Positions 49,790 through 60,288 of a DNA stretch of 64,000 nucleotides are shown here, one piece after another. Origin of the DNA: Symsagittifera roscoffensis (Eukaryota; Xenacoelomorpha; Acoela; Convolutidae); NCBI RefSeq assembly GCF_963678635.1, contig NC_087068.1, positions 60,078,872 to 60,142,871 on the forward strand, given 5' to 3'. How positions within the stretch are numbered: the stretch's first letter is position 1; every line of letters begins with the position of its first letter. The notes below the pieces were generated by a model. It searched no databases, was not told the DNA's origin, and saw only the letters and a list, made by a program, of their open reading frames with translations. Both the position numbers and the translations under genes were made by a program.

Positions 49790-49950
49790 TATATTCAGAC
49801 CGTGTGGACCAAAATTTAGCATATTCGGACAGTTGGGGCCAGAATATGATATGTTCGGACCGTGTGGATAAAAAAATACTATGTTCATACCGCATGGACT
49901 GAAGGAATCCAGTTTCAGACCGCGCGGAACAGAAAACTATGGTTTGTGGT
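49790..49950. repeat. Short direct repeats around ttcggaccgtgtgga
   Basis: About five degenerate copies (cagaccgtgtggaccaaaat, cggacagttggggccagaat, cggaccgtgtggataaaaaa, cataccgcatggactg, cagaccgcgcggaacag) spaced 30-35 bp. The same array is inverted in the other arm at about 61790-61935. The module before it (cccaggtcgaggtcatggtt) also appears inverted at 51485-51520. Confidence 0.7.
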
Positions 49951-50219
49951 TTTGGACCTCATGAAGCAAAAGATTTAGGCACCAGACAACTTGGATCATT
50001 AAATCCAATGCGAAGCCAAGTGGTCCAACAAAAAATGTTTGACTGAAACAGCCTAGCCAGAGACCCTAGCAACCTTATTGTCTGTTTCATTTAACTTTAA
50101 AAACACCCCGTTAAAATTCATTTAATATGAATTTCAAAGATTTTTTGTTTCATTCAACTGCTTCCTAGCTATAATTTCTTGTGCCAATTTCTTCATCAAG
50201 GCCCCAAAAACTTTGCTTA

Positions 50220-50570
50220 GAGTTTACTTTGGGACCATGTGCAGGCCTTCTCGTGGCGGTCCTGTACATGATCAGCAACTATGCACGTTAAAATTGATTG
50301 CAACGTCAAACTGCACGTTCTAGCTAACTGCACGTTAAAAATTGATACCAGATTTTTTCGCTTATTGCAACTGTCCAACAATTTGCAAACAAAACACTCC
50401 GACAATCAGATTAAATTCTTGGTGAAACTATGTTTGTGTTCGACTTTGTTTTGACCGACTCGAAGTTTTGTTTTACTTTGTGTTCGACCCGTCTCGTTCA
50501 AAAATAGAATGCAAAACTCGCATGTGTTCGAACCGCATGTGTGTTCGCATGTCTTCGAGCCGTCGCGGTC
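50220..50570. repeat. gaccatgtg module shared with the 3.25-kb region
   Basis: Colinear with 3240-3760, including the tgtgttcgactttgtt / gaccgactcga words that begin the minisatellite in the mariner array. Here the TTCGAC words are few and the mariner part is absent. Inverted copy at about 61190-61500. Confidence 0.75.
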
Positions 50571-51284
50571 AAAAAATCAAGCAAAAAGTTCAGACTTCGC
50601 ACACTCATCTTCAGACGTTACATCTTCAGAGACTTTGATCTTCGTGGCGACTAAGAAATTTCGTTCCCCACGTGGATCGATTCAGATTCATTAAGTCTGA
50701 ACCTAAAACCACGAACTCGCTTTGCAGACTTATGTTCAGACTTTACAGAATTAACTTAAGAGTAGTGAACGTTGTGAAGCTTTATATAAAGGATTAGCTG
50801 CGTTTTTTAGTTTTTTTCTCAGGAAAAGTCTTTAGAGTCTCTAAGAACTACAGATGTGCATTCATACATTTCGATGCCTTAATGAATTCACGTATATATA
50901 TGTTCAATTTTTGGGTTCAATCTGTGCAGTCTGCAATCTGCGGAAATTCATCTGCTGAAAATGGCGTAACTAGCACTCTCCAACTACAAACGTGGAAAAA
51001 GCGCGAAAAAAACGTGAAAGATTTGTAGTATCGAAAGTGGAATAAATTTTTGGGAATTCCAAAGGAAAAAAACTTTACATATTGATCCAATTTTCTTTAG
51101 TTGCGTTCATTTTATCAAAAAAACGCCCAAAAGAAAATGTTCTAGAAAGTTAAAGAGTAAAAAAAGCATCTATTTTTATTTTGAATTTCGAAAGTTGAGA
51201 TTTTTTCAAGAAAGGAAAGCCAGCGTTTTTTATGTTTACTTAGGTTCATTATCTTTTCCAATCTTCGGTTGGCTATGCTTCAGA

Positions 51285-51432
51285 CTTTGCAGACCTACGT
51301 TTTGACGTTGCAAATTTATGTTCAGACTTTGCCGACTCAGGTTCAGACTTTGCAGACTTATTTTGAGTCTTTGTAGACTTAAATTCAGACTTTGCAGACG
51401 TATGTTGCGATTTTGCAGACTTTGACTTCTGC
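51285..51432. repeat. 21-bp minisatellite (ttcagactttgcagacttatg)
   Basis: Six to seven degenerate copies. On the minus strand the period is 7 residues of LQSLNLS type, so the 84-codon frame at 51236-51490 is a repeat shadow. The copy in the other arm (60289-60440) is cut by the gap. Confidence 0.8.
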
Positions 51433-52129
51433 TGCGAGTGTGAATTTTGGTCACCACGCGGATTGATTCAGACTTTTCAAGGGTGAACATAAAGCCACGA
51501 CCTCGACCCAGGTAGTTTGCAGTAACCTATATGACTATCAATTTAACTAATCACTAGAGACCTCCCGTTTCCAAAGTTTTTTCGGCACTAAGCACTACTT
51601 AGAAAATTGAATATGAAAAATTTTCATCTGAACTTAACGGCGTAATTTTTTGAGTCTCGATGAACTATACTGCACCTAAAACATTTTTGTGTGAAGTAGG
51701 AGAGTGGAAAATTTTTTCGAATATGAAAAAAAATTGGTTAAAAAAAGTTGACACCCTTGTTTGAACTATTTTTCGAAAAGTTTCTTGACTGGAAGAGACG
51801 TTCAACCGTCATTGCACTTGTATTTTTGTGAATTGCAATAAAGATGGATCGATTTCATGGTTAACGCACGGGTTGATAAGAAAAACAATGCGATGCTGCA
51901 GGTGTTTCTTGGATGATCGACAAACAGCCACGCAGAGCGGTCCGAAAAGTTTTTTATCGGCTCGGCACGAAATTTTTTTTTGTTTCAGTTACATGGAAAC
52001 AAAGAAATGTCAGCCATCTGATCTTTTTAGCTTTAGAGTAACTCTCTGACTCCACTGTTGTCAACTAGTATCACAAACAGCGCCTTTTTGAATTTTTGTT
52101 CTCGTAGCTGGTAGTATTAAAAAAAGATG
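51433..52129. other. Region between left arm and LTR, no firm gene
   Basis: The first 90 bp, read on the minus strand, continue the gtcgaggtcgtggcttta module seen at 49.76 kb. A plus frame at about 51789-52049 reads SWLTHGLIRKTMRCCRC with several Cys. It vaguely resembles the zinc-ribbon start of Merlin/ISXO2-like transposases (W..HGL...M.C..C), but nothing downstream confirms it. I leave it uncalled. Confidence 0.35.
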
Positions 52130-52745
52130 ATACTCTTAGTATGTATGTATAAACTATGTATGTACAAACAAACTAAAGATTAAGCAAATACAAAATATGT
52201 TCAAAAAATGTAACTTCTAAAAATAAAACGAACAGTGAATGATCAAGTGATGGTCGATTCGTGCTATTACTTGACTGGTATCTAACTGAAACCGAAAGTT
52301 AAACGTGTAGAATAAAAAAACAAAAACGCAACTACTCACCCATTTATTTCTCCAATGTGAATTGAACAAAAATTACATATTACACAAAAACCAGAATTGG
52401 GTGAACAGAAAAGAAATGTATCTAGAAATGAAAATTTGTTTATGTGCAACATTTTACAAAACATTGAGCTTACAGAAGTTACAGGTTGATAATTAAAGTG
52501 AAATTAGTCTTTTATATGAAATGTGAGCTTAGCATCTACAGAACAACAGGAAACTAAAAGCAGAAAACTTTGAGAACTTTGATCATTTAAAGAAATTTTT
52601 TCTCAACTCTTTGTCAAAACTGGACGATATCTCGCTCACATTGTCTAATTCCTTCTCGCTTGTCGTTGTTCTCAAAGTCAGAAAGTGAAGATGACCAAGT
52701 TAGCGTTGTCGCGGCTACCACCAATAATTTAGGGGGGCGAGTTTG
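52130..52745 (-). repeat. 3' LTR-like copy of the gypsy element
   Basis: Shares ordered words with the 57.35-57.80 kb copy: aactaaagat(t)aa, acgaacagtga.tg, a tggtc.a(c/t)tc(a/g)tg word, then gactggtatct and a.ac.g(a/g)aagt, and later ctc(g/a)ctca and gctaatt. Divergence is high, so boundaries are rough. This side lies just beyond the pol stop, as expected for the 3' LTR. Confidence 0.6.
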
Positions 52746-52820
52746 CTAATTGAGTCAAATAGTCTGAAGTTGAACAAAAAGGGAAACAGGCTGGGGATGT
52801 GTAATTTGTAGTGCAGTTAT

Positions 52821-53138
52821 TTAGACCTTGTGGTAGAGGGAGTCCTTTTTTGACAGCTTGTCTACAAATCTGAGTTCTCCGCAAAACTTGTGTGATCCCT
52901 TTATTTTTTTGGTCTGCAGGGTCTTGGATCTTGCTTGCCTCCTAATAGGTGAAGAGTCCTCCGGTGAACTGTTGATATGGATTGGATCGGAATCTGTTCC
53001 TCTAGTGTCCGATGGTCCAGCTAGAACCGAATGTGGATTCGCGACCTTCGGCCGACTGGGAGGAGCAGTGTCTGGGTTAGTGATTATACCCCCACCCGTA
53101 AAACTCAAATCAAAAATAAGGTCTGCAGATTGGGGCAA
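52821..53138 (-). pseudogene. Gypsy pol C-terminal tail
   Basis: A 105-codon minus frame, Pro/Ser-rich (GGGIITNPDTAPPSRP, then SVLAGPSDTRGTDSDPIHIN), with a basic RR..RSK stretch before the stop at 52821-52823. This resembles the low-complexity tail with an RRS.R-type motif that often ends Ty3/gypsy integrases. The plus-strand frame over the same bases (52858-53175) is the mirror ORF. The assignment depends on the flanking pol domains. Confidence 0.55.
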
Positions 53139-54109
53139 GATTGTTCAAAACATCGTTGAAATAATCGTTCAGTAACACATCGAAAGAATTAAGGATTAAG
53201 GAGGAAGAGTTATAGGTGTTCTGAATTGACTAGTGATTTAAGATTGTTTCCGTTGATAACCTAGAGGTGCCTGAGGTTGTGGCAATTCTACTCGAGCAAG
53301 TAATCATCTGTTGTGGTTTAATCCCTCAAGACTTCTTTGAAGGAGACAGCTTCCTCTTTCCAGCTAAATTAGTCAAAATGTTTGTATTTTGCCCATTGAA
53401 TGCCAATTTTCACAAAACTTTTCAAGTAGTGGTAAGCGTTTTTCCTTTCAAAGCCAAATCCGATTTTCACAAAATGTGACTTTTCTTGAAAGCAACTATT
53501 TGACCAGATGAGTCTGCCCACTGATTCCGTTGTAGGGTTCATGACCGCGTCTACATATTTGTCCTATTACCCATTGTTGCCCTCTGGTCGAAGGTCATCA
53601 ATTTTATTTCATAGAATCTGTTATCGAAGAAAATCAGATTTTTTTTAATCCAGTCACTGCGGTACGGTTTAAGTCTTCTCTAAGGAGGTGAACTCGGTAG
53701 AAAGTTACTATTGTAATTTTCAAGTTCCGTATGACTTTTTCAAATCAAAAACTTAATGTTGATTTTGATCATTCGTAAAACAGAGCTAAAAATTAGATAT
53801 AACCAAATATGCGTGTATTTCTTCAAGTTCATTGGATTTATGATCTCCAATTGTAAGAAAAACTACTTTTCCTATTGATTTTTCACAGATTGAAATCAAA
53901 TTGTACGATAAAAGCATGAGTCTTGGTCGAAACTAATTTCAAAAAAACCTTGAAGAAATAATCTTTGAAAAACGAGATATTTGAACTGGAATTCGTGATG
54001 ATAACGTTTTGGTGGAGATAATTTTTTGAACGGTCGGTACATGAAAAGGCGGGTTTTTGTTGCTCAATAGGCGTGCAAAGATCGGAAAAAGTCCCTGCTC
54101 AATTGCTAG
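53139..54109 (-). pseudogene. Expected integrase core interval, heavily decayed
   Basis: Lies between the integrase zinc-binding domain and the pol tail, where the DDE core should be. Only scattered pieces look coding on the minus strand, and I could not place the D,D-35-E residues. A plus frame at 53267-53479 shows no family motif. Confidence 0.35.
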
Positions 54110-54388
54110 TTAGCAATAAAATGAACTAAAATAAACCGTATGTGCTAATACCAACGGTATTTTGAGGTTCATACCGGCTTTTAAGCACTGAATACTTAAT
54201 TTGCCATGCTGATATATCTCCCGATAAATGTTGAGCCACCAGATAATTTCGGCCAGAAATATATTTTTTTCAAACTGACCCGGGTGTGTCTCGTGGACCA
54301 TGAACTGACGGCGTCCCGAATGGCTGCCGGGACAATTAGCTTTTTGTCCATGAAAATTAGCTCGTCATTGATGTGAAAACCCTTCTCA
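54110..54388 (-). pseudogene. Gypsy integrase zinc-binding (H2C2) domain
   Basis: Two overlapping minus frames. The first gives INDELIFMDKKLIVPAAIRD, typical of the segment before the domain. After a frameshift comes VHETHPGQF with both His of the HHCC motif, then WWLNIYREIYQHG and QCLKAG, with the second Cys kept and the first Cys (usually C..C) lost. This domain normally precedes the integrase catalytic core. The pattern H..HPG followed about 25 residues later by W(P)NIYREI is diagnostic of LTR-retroelement integrase. Dead because of the frameshift and the lost Cys. Confidence 0.85.
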
Positions 54389-54886
54389 AAAATTTTTCAT
54401 ATACGCTCGGAGGACTCCCGTTCTTCGGCCGCTTGTTTTTGTTGTAATTAGTTCCCAATTAAATTTATTGTTTTGGTCAGTATATTAATTTTTCTTGAGA
54501 AGTTTTTTTGAGTAATTGAAGCTACTGATAGAAATCTGTCTTGTACCGTTTTAATAGAATAGAAACTTCATTAGAAAAAAAGCTCTTCGAATTGAAGTTC
54601 TATACTATGTTCCTCTGGGACAATTATTCAAGGCTCTGAAAATGTGTGATTTTTCTGCTTTCAAATTAGAAGGCCCAGAGTTTTCGGTTAGAGTCATGAA
54701 ATGAATTAAAAATTTATCAGTGAATGAAATGCTATTAAAACTGAACGTTGAAATTTTGATGGGCAATCAATTTGCAGATCGATTTTCTGATATGGAGTCA
54801 CACAACGTGTTAGTCTACTGGGCTTTTTTGTTGCAGTGATTCACTGAAAGGGCTTACAATAACGCCTTATGATCTGAAACAACGCC

Positions 54887-55102
54887 TTAAGATCTCTGTT
54901 CTGAGACCGATACTACGCTTAATAGTTGCAATTCGTTGGTTGTGTATTTCGTTTGGTGGTCATTAAAAGATTTTCGAAGTGAAGTCAATGTTTTCAACTT
55001 CCACTTTTGAATCGTTTGAACGTCTGGGCCAAACCGTTTCTTGAAGCATCTTTTCCAATCTTGTTTCTTGTCGAAATGACTATTTGTTTTTATAATAACC
55101 AT
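54887..55102 (-). pseudogene. Gypsy RNase H segment
   Basis: The minus frame reads SLRKSFNDHQTKYTTNELQL then LSVVSVSEQR, matching the Ty3/gypsy RNase H pattern SR.LN..Q.KYTTNE.ELLAVVW..E.FR, whose Glu is a catalytic acidic residue. Upstream the frame has WK-rich sequence and no intact start. It sits about 0.5 kb before the integrase zinc-binding domain, as in pol. Confidence 0.85.
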
Positions 55103-55224
55103 TTTTCATTTCAGCTTTTCATAATCAATTGGGTAGTTGTTACCCCAATGATACATCGATCTTTTGGTCAACAGAAAGGTTGGAGTGGGAACTCAGAGTT
55201 GAAAGATTTCGGACAAGTTTAACG

Positions 55225-55390
55225 TTTTCTCTCCTCGGACTGAAAAATGAGCAAAGATCAAAAAGTTTTTTTTTTTGGTTTAGGAAGTTTTTTCATGGCA
55301 TTTAGTTCCTTGACCAGCCGTCGGACTCCGGCTTCAGAAACTTTGAATCCCAACCAGTCTTTTTCTTCTGGGAATATAGCTCGTTTTTGC
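55225..55390 (-). pseudogene. Gypsy reverse transcriptase, connection segment
   Basis: The minus frame reads PEEKDWLGFKVSEAGVRRL, then KELNAMKKLPKPK, matching the gypsy RT pattern ..V.FLG..VS..GI.....K..AI..LP.PKN before LRSFLG. A second segment around 55215-55250 reads KLVRNLSTLSSHSNLSVDQK, like the F(V)PNLSTLSSPLRPLL part that follows. The palm YxDD motif should lie about 0.3 kb to the right and was not identifiable. Confidence 0.8.
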
Positions 55391-56515
55391 CACTTCACTG
55401 CCAGTTTGTTTCATTTTTAATTTAGTCCCTGACTCTTTGAGCTTCGTGAGGGATATCGGCCAGTCCTTAAATTCAGGTTAAAATTTCGTACTTGCCTGTA
55501 TTATTTCCATTGTTCACTAGTTTAGTCGCATAACTTAAGTTGATTAAGCATTTTTGAGGACGAAGTTGCTGATTCAATTATGGTCGACGCGTTCTCCCGA
55601 CGAGGAAGTGCTACGTTATAAATCAGTTATTGTATATTTGGCATCTGATATTTAATTTGAAAAATCAGGTCATTTTTAAATTCTGAGTGTTAATCCAAAT
55701 AAATCGAGCTGTCTTTCAAGTGATACAAATTGACCTGATGAAACAATCTTCATTGCCTTTTTCAGGTTTTTGAAAATGATTTTTTGTGTCCAATCTTTTA
55801 AGTTGCTACATTACCACTGATAGTAAAGGCAAGGAAATTCTTCTGTCTTCAGCTTGCACTATTTTTAAAAGAGAAATGAAGCGTGTTACATTTTTATCAT
55901 GGGTTCTTTTGACGATTCTACAAAAAGGGTTCGTAAAAAATTTGAAATTGTGAGATGATAAAAAAGGATTATTATGCAATTTAATCTTCAGCGGTGGGTG
56001 ACAGGCTGAACAGCTCGTCTGTTGACAATAATTCTTTTGAGCTTCTGCACCTAACTTCGGAAGGTTGTGGTACACACAATAATTCATTCATGCCCTCCGA
56101 TGCTAAGGAACGGAGTTTCTTCTTAAATCTACCCAATGGGTTGAATCCCGATGATATTTATTGCCAAAATGTTTATTGTGTTGTCTCTAAATTCGGACTG
56201 TAGGTCTTTCACCCGTTTCTCCACTGATTAATTTTTCAGGCTGGGACATTTTTACTTCAATTCATGTAGTACATTACGCTTTCAATTTATAAAGTACATT
56301 ATGTAGTACTAACTGGGTTGGCTGAATCTACAGGTCTATCCATTTTTATACAATCTTTTTTCAACCAACTCCAACGTTCAAACCTTCTAGGTCTCTATTC
56401 TGTTCTGATCGTATATTCTTCTTACGCTCAAGATATATTTCTTAAATTTCGCTCCAGGATTTATCCGGCGGGATATTTGTACAGTTTATACTTATGCACA
56501 TTGCTATTTACATTT
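55391..56515 (-). pseudogene. Expected RT palm/protease interval, decayed
   Basis: Between the zinc knuckles and the RT connection segment. Isolated minus-strand words near 55590 (LPRRENAS..IESA) could be the start of RT fingers. Plus frames at 55994-56203 and 56318-56653 have no recognisable family, and I regard them as chance frames across the relic. Confidence 0.35.
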
Positions 56516-56650
56516 TTACAGAAGACCGTTTGTTTCTTTGCTTACAAAATTTTGCAAAGTGACTTCATGGTTAAAATTTTTATAGACTATCTCTTTCACT
56601 GGGCATACGTTCAGATGCCCCATCATAAACGTATTCCCAGATTTCATGCA
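56516..56650 (-). pseudogene. Gag double zinc-knuckle relic
   Basis: The minus frame of about 44 codons reads CMKSGNTFMMGHLNVCPVKE then IVYKNFNHEVTLQNFVSKET. Aligned to the gypsy gag pattern C..CG.....GH...CP.K...C..C...GH....C, the first knuckle keeps Cys, His and last Cys but has Ser for the second Cys. In the second knuckle the cysteines are Tyr or Phe. TAA at 56516-56518 ends the frame. Confidence 0.7.
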
Positions 56651-56784
56651 TGAACAAGTTGTCTAAAATGTTCAGGTTTAATTTCTTCAACATCTTATCA
56701 TTTACCCCAAAAGACTAAAAATTCCAATGATTTGATATTGCTTCCGTTGTACTGAGGGTTGCGGACAGTAATTTTTGTTGAGTT

Positions 56785-57269
56785 TCACTGTTTTTTGTTG
56801 CAAATGAATAATTTCCTGGTCCAATTCGCTTCATCGGCCACTTTCATGTTTTTGATGCTTGGTAAACCTGTCAACGCTCCCCAGATTTTCTCGAAAGGCT
56901 CATAGTCTCTCTTTTTGCGGCTTGAAAGCTTGTTCCTCTTGAATGCGGTTTTTTGAGGCTTCTTAAAAACCACTATCATTGGCTCCCAAAACTTTTTTCA
57001 AAAATAGCTGACAAATTCTCTCTAGGGTTTTTCTGAGCGAGCAGCCTTTTTCCTTCATTTTCGAGTACTAAAAAAGAATCGAGCGCAAATTTTTGTCAAC
57101 TTCAGCTCGTCTCAATGCATTATACTTCTTTTTTTCGTTGATCCGCTTTTCTTGGACGGTTTCGTATGTTTTCCTCGCCTTCCTGTTCCTGGTTAACCAT
57201 GTTCTCTTCTGTAATTTTGGCCAATTTAAATTGGTCGCTCCAATGGGTTCAAGAAGGTGGCGGCTCCAT
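56785..57269 (-). pseudogene. Gag-like N-terminal region, frameshifted
   Basis: The minus strand starts with an ATG at 57267-57269 followed soon by a stop. The same region in shifted frames gives KLAKITEENMVNQEQEGEEN, then VQEKRINEKKKYNALRRAEV, a highly charged, probably coiled-coil stretch. A 64-codon frame at 56785-56979 (FKKPQKTAFKRNKLSSRKKR and following) ends it. The position before the zinc knuckles makes gag the natural reading. The sequence itself is not diagnostic. Confidence 0.5.
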
Positions 57270-60088
57270 AGTGTGTTTTGACCAGAATAAATTAAAGTCC
57301 TGCAGGTTCAATTTGTTTGACTGCAACATATTAAAATATTAAGATGTTTTATTTATGAATGATAAACAATGTGCGACTAAACTAAAGATAAAACTAACAA
57401 GACATGTGTTGAACTAAAATGTCTTTTTATAAAACTAATACGAACAGTGATTGCTCGACCAATGGTCAACTCATGTTAAGTCTAGACTGGTATCTTAAAC
57501 AATACCGGAAGTCACAACAGTAGAATAATACATAAAATCACAACGTGTAGTATCTGTTGATTGAATTGCAAGCTCATGTCTAAAAGCGTAGATAATCCGG
57601 CTATTCAAAGCTGAGAAAAAAAAGGAAAACTGGAAAAAAACGGATAAAATCTCACTCAGCTAATATCAGCATCGGTTTTCTGAGACTATTGTTTTGTGAT
57701 CGATTGCGTCATTTTGTCTACTTCGACTTTAGCTGATTAATGGTTGCTGTGAAAAAATTTGGTGTCATTTTGTTTATTCGGCATTCTGCTAATTAATTGT
57801 TGACATGAAAAAATCTGTGCCTATGGTAATAATATTGGTCGCTATTTGGGACCGAATTTTTTCTGCATCATCAGAAGCTTATGTTGTCCTGAACTCAAAT
57901 TTAAAAAGATTTCTCACCTGTGAAAAAAAAATTGGGGGTTTTAAGGTTGCCAAAACGGCCGATTTGAGACGGTTAAGGTGCGATAGATTTCACTTCATGC
58001 TAATAACGCGTAAGGAATAATGGCTATGATTTATCCTTTGCGTACATTTTTTCTACCTCTGAAAAAATTTACATTGAGCCCAGGAATTTTTCTTAAACAT
58101 CGCTCAATTGTATTAGAGGGAGCAAGTGTCAAAAAGAGTTTAACAGGGTTGACCTCCAGAGACTAAAAATGCTTTTTGTATAATTCAATTCGCGGAGTCT
58201 GTGGAAAAAAGGTTATCACTCAATTTACATTCAAAAAGTTTTCTAAAAATATTTTTCCAACCGAAAACGAAAACTACGTATAAGTCCTGGAAGGTCCAAC
58301 CGAAAACGAAAACTTCCTGTTCCAGGTTAACCATATTCTCTTCTGTAATTTTGGCCAACTTAAATTGGTCGCTCCAATGGGTTCAGGAAGGTGGCCGCTC
58401 CATAGCGTGTTTTGACCAGAATAAGTTAAAGTCCTGCAGGTTCAATTTGTTTGACTGCAACATATTAAAATATTAAGATGTTTTATTTATGAATGATAAA
58501 CAATGTGCGACTAAACTAAAGATAAAACAAACAAGACATGTGTTGAACTAAAATGTCTTTTTATAAAACTAATACGAACAGTGATTGCTCGACCAATGGT
58601 CAACTCATGTTATGTCTAGACTGGTATCTTGAACAATACGGGAAATCACAACAGAAGAATAATACATAAAATCACAATGTGTAGTATCTGTTGATTGAAT
58701 TGCAAGCTCATGTCTAAAAGCGCAGATATTCCGGCTATTCAAAGCTGAGAAAACAGTGGAAAACTGGAAAAAAGCGGATAAAATCTCAATCAGCTAATAT
58801 CAGCATCGGTTTTCTGAGACTATTGTTTTGTGATTGATTGCGTCAATTTGTCTACCTTGACTTTAGCTGATTAATGGTTGCTTTGAAAAAACTTGGTGTC
58901 ATTTTGTTTATTCGGCATTCTGCTAATTAATTGTTGACATAGAAAAACCTGTGCCTAGGGTGATAAAATTGGTCGCTAATTTGGGACCGAATTTTTTCTG
59001 CATCATCAGAAGCCTGTGTTATCCTGAACTCAAATTTGAAAAGATTACTCACCTGTGAAAAAAAATTTGTGGGGGTTTTAAGGTTGCCAAAACGGCCGAT
59101 TTGAGACGGTTAAGGTGCGATAGATTTCACTTCACGCTAATAACGCGTAAGGAATAATGGCTATGATTTATCCTTTACGTACATTTTTTCCACCTCTGAA
59201 AAAATTTACACTGATCCCAAGAATTTGTCTTAAACATCGCTCAATTGTACTAGAGGGAGCAAGTGCCGAAAAGAATTTAACAGGGTTGACCTCCAGAGAC
59301 CAAAAATGCTTTTTGTATGATTCAATTCGCGGAGTCTCTGGAAAAAAGCTTATTACTCAATTTACATTCAAGAAGTTTTCTAATAAATACTTTTCAAACC
59401 GAAAACGAAAACTTCGTATAAGTCCTGGAAGGTCCAACCGAAAACGAAAACTTCCTGTTCCAGGTTAACCATATTCTCTTCTGTAATTTTGGCCAACTTA
59501 AATTGGTCGCTCCAATGGGTTCAAGAAGGTGGCCGCTCCATAGCGTGTTTTGACCAGAATAAGTTAAAGTCCTGCAGGTTCAATTTGTTTGACTGCAACA
59601 TATTAAAATATTAAGATGTTTTATTTATGAATGATAAACAATGTGCGACAAAACTAAAGATAAAACAAACAAGACATGTGTTGAACTAAAATGTCTTTTT
59701 ATAAAACTAATACGAACAGTGATTGCTCGACCAATGGTCAACTCATGTTATGTCTAGACTGGTATCTTGAACAATACGGGAAATCACAACAGAAGAATAA
59801 TACATAAAATCACAATGTGTAGTATCTGTTGATTGAATTGCAAGCTCATGTCTAAAAGCGTAGATAATCCGGCTATTCAAAGCTGAGAAAAAAGTGGAAA
59901 ACTGGAAAAAAGCGGATAAAATCTCACTCAGCTAATATCAGCATCGGTTTTCTGCGACTATTGTTTTGTGATCGATTGCGTCATTTTGTCTACTTCGTTT
60001 TTCGCTGATTAACGGTTGCTGTGAAAAAATTTGGTGTCATTTTGTTTATTCGGCATTCATTTTGCTTTACGTACATTTTTTCCATCTC
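57189..60088 (-). repeat. Tandem 1.13-kb units: LTR plus gag leader
   Basis: The landmark tggtcgctccaatgggttca occurs at 57232, 58366 and 59504, giving periods of 1,134 and 1,138 bp. Each unit contains the start of the gag-like region, the LTR-like part (tattaagatgttttatttat to ctgctaattaattgttgaca) and about 0.5 kb of flank. The third unit is recombined: at about 60058 cggcattc joins attttgctttacgtacat, skipping about 250 bp, and then runs into the gap. Frames at 57805-58020, 58201-58476 and 59157-59468 are repeat shadows. Confidence 0.85.
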
Positions 60089-60288
60089 NNNNNNNNNNNN
60101 NNNNNNNNNNNNNNNNNNNNNNNNNNNNNNNNNNNNNNNNNNNNNNNNNNNNNNNNNNNNNNNNNNNNNNNNNNNNNNNNNNNNNNNNNNNNNNNNNNNN
60201 NNNNNNNNNNNNNNNNNNNNNNNNNNNNNNNNNNNNNNNNNNNNNNNNNNNNNNNNNNNNNNNNNNNNNNNNNNNNNNNNNNNNNNNN
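60089..60288. other. Assembly gap of exactly 200 N
   Basis: A run of 200 N lies at the inner end of the right inverted-repeat arm and just after a recombined LTR unit. Its true length is unknown. Open frames crossing it are meaningless. Confidence 0.99.

Larger units (their letters stand above)
47970..51432 (+). repeat. Left arm of a 3.46-kb inverted repeat
   Basis: The reverse complement of 60289-63771 aligns along its whole length with a few per cent substitutions and small indels. For example, a stretch of about 12 bp present near 63370 is absent near 48365, and a 4-bp tctt is absent near 49343. The outer boundary is sharp: cagattaaagttagaagcc starts the match at 47970. The match reaches ttctgc at 51432, where the other arm runs into the gap. 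Contents are an unrecognised ORF, the gaccatgtg module, a ttcggaccgtgtgga repeat near 49.8 kb and a 21-bp minisatellite. Confidence 0.9.
52130..57800 (-). mobile_element. Decayed Ty3/gypsy-type LTR retrotransposon
   Basis: On the minus strand the domain order is canonical: gag-like N-terminus (57.27-56.79 kb), double zinc-knuckle relic (56.65-56.52), reverse-transcriptase connection segment (55.39-55.24), RNase H (55.10-54.89), integrase zinc-binding domain (54.39-54.11) and a basic/Pro pol tail ending at 52.82. RNase H before integrase is the Ty3/gypsy order. Related but diverged LTR-like sequences flank it at 52.13-52.75 and 57.34-57.80 kb. Frameshifts and stops separate every domain, so it cannot be active. 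The DDE integrase core, protease and YxDD motif could not be located by eye. Confidence 0.8.

Noticed and set aside
52858-53175. Plus-strand 105-codon ORF
   Set aside because: Exact mirror of the minus-strand pol tail. The neighbouring pol domains are all on the minus strand.
56318-56653. Plus-strand 111-codon ORF rich in aromatic and hydrophobic residues
   Set aside because: It lies opposite the zinc-knuckle and protease interval of the gypsy relic and has no family motif of its own.
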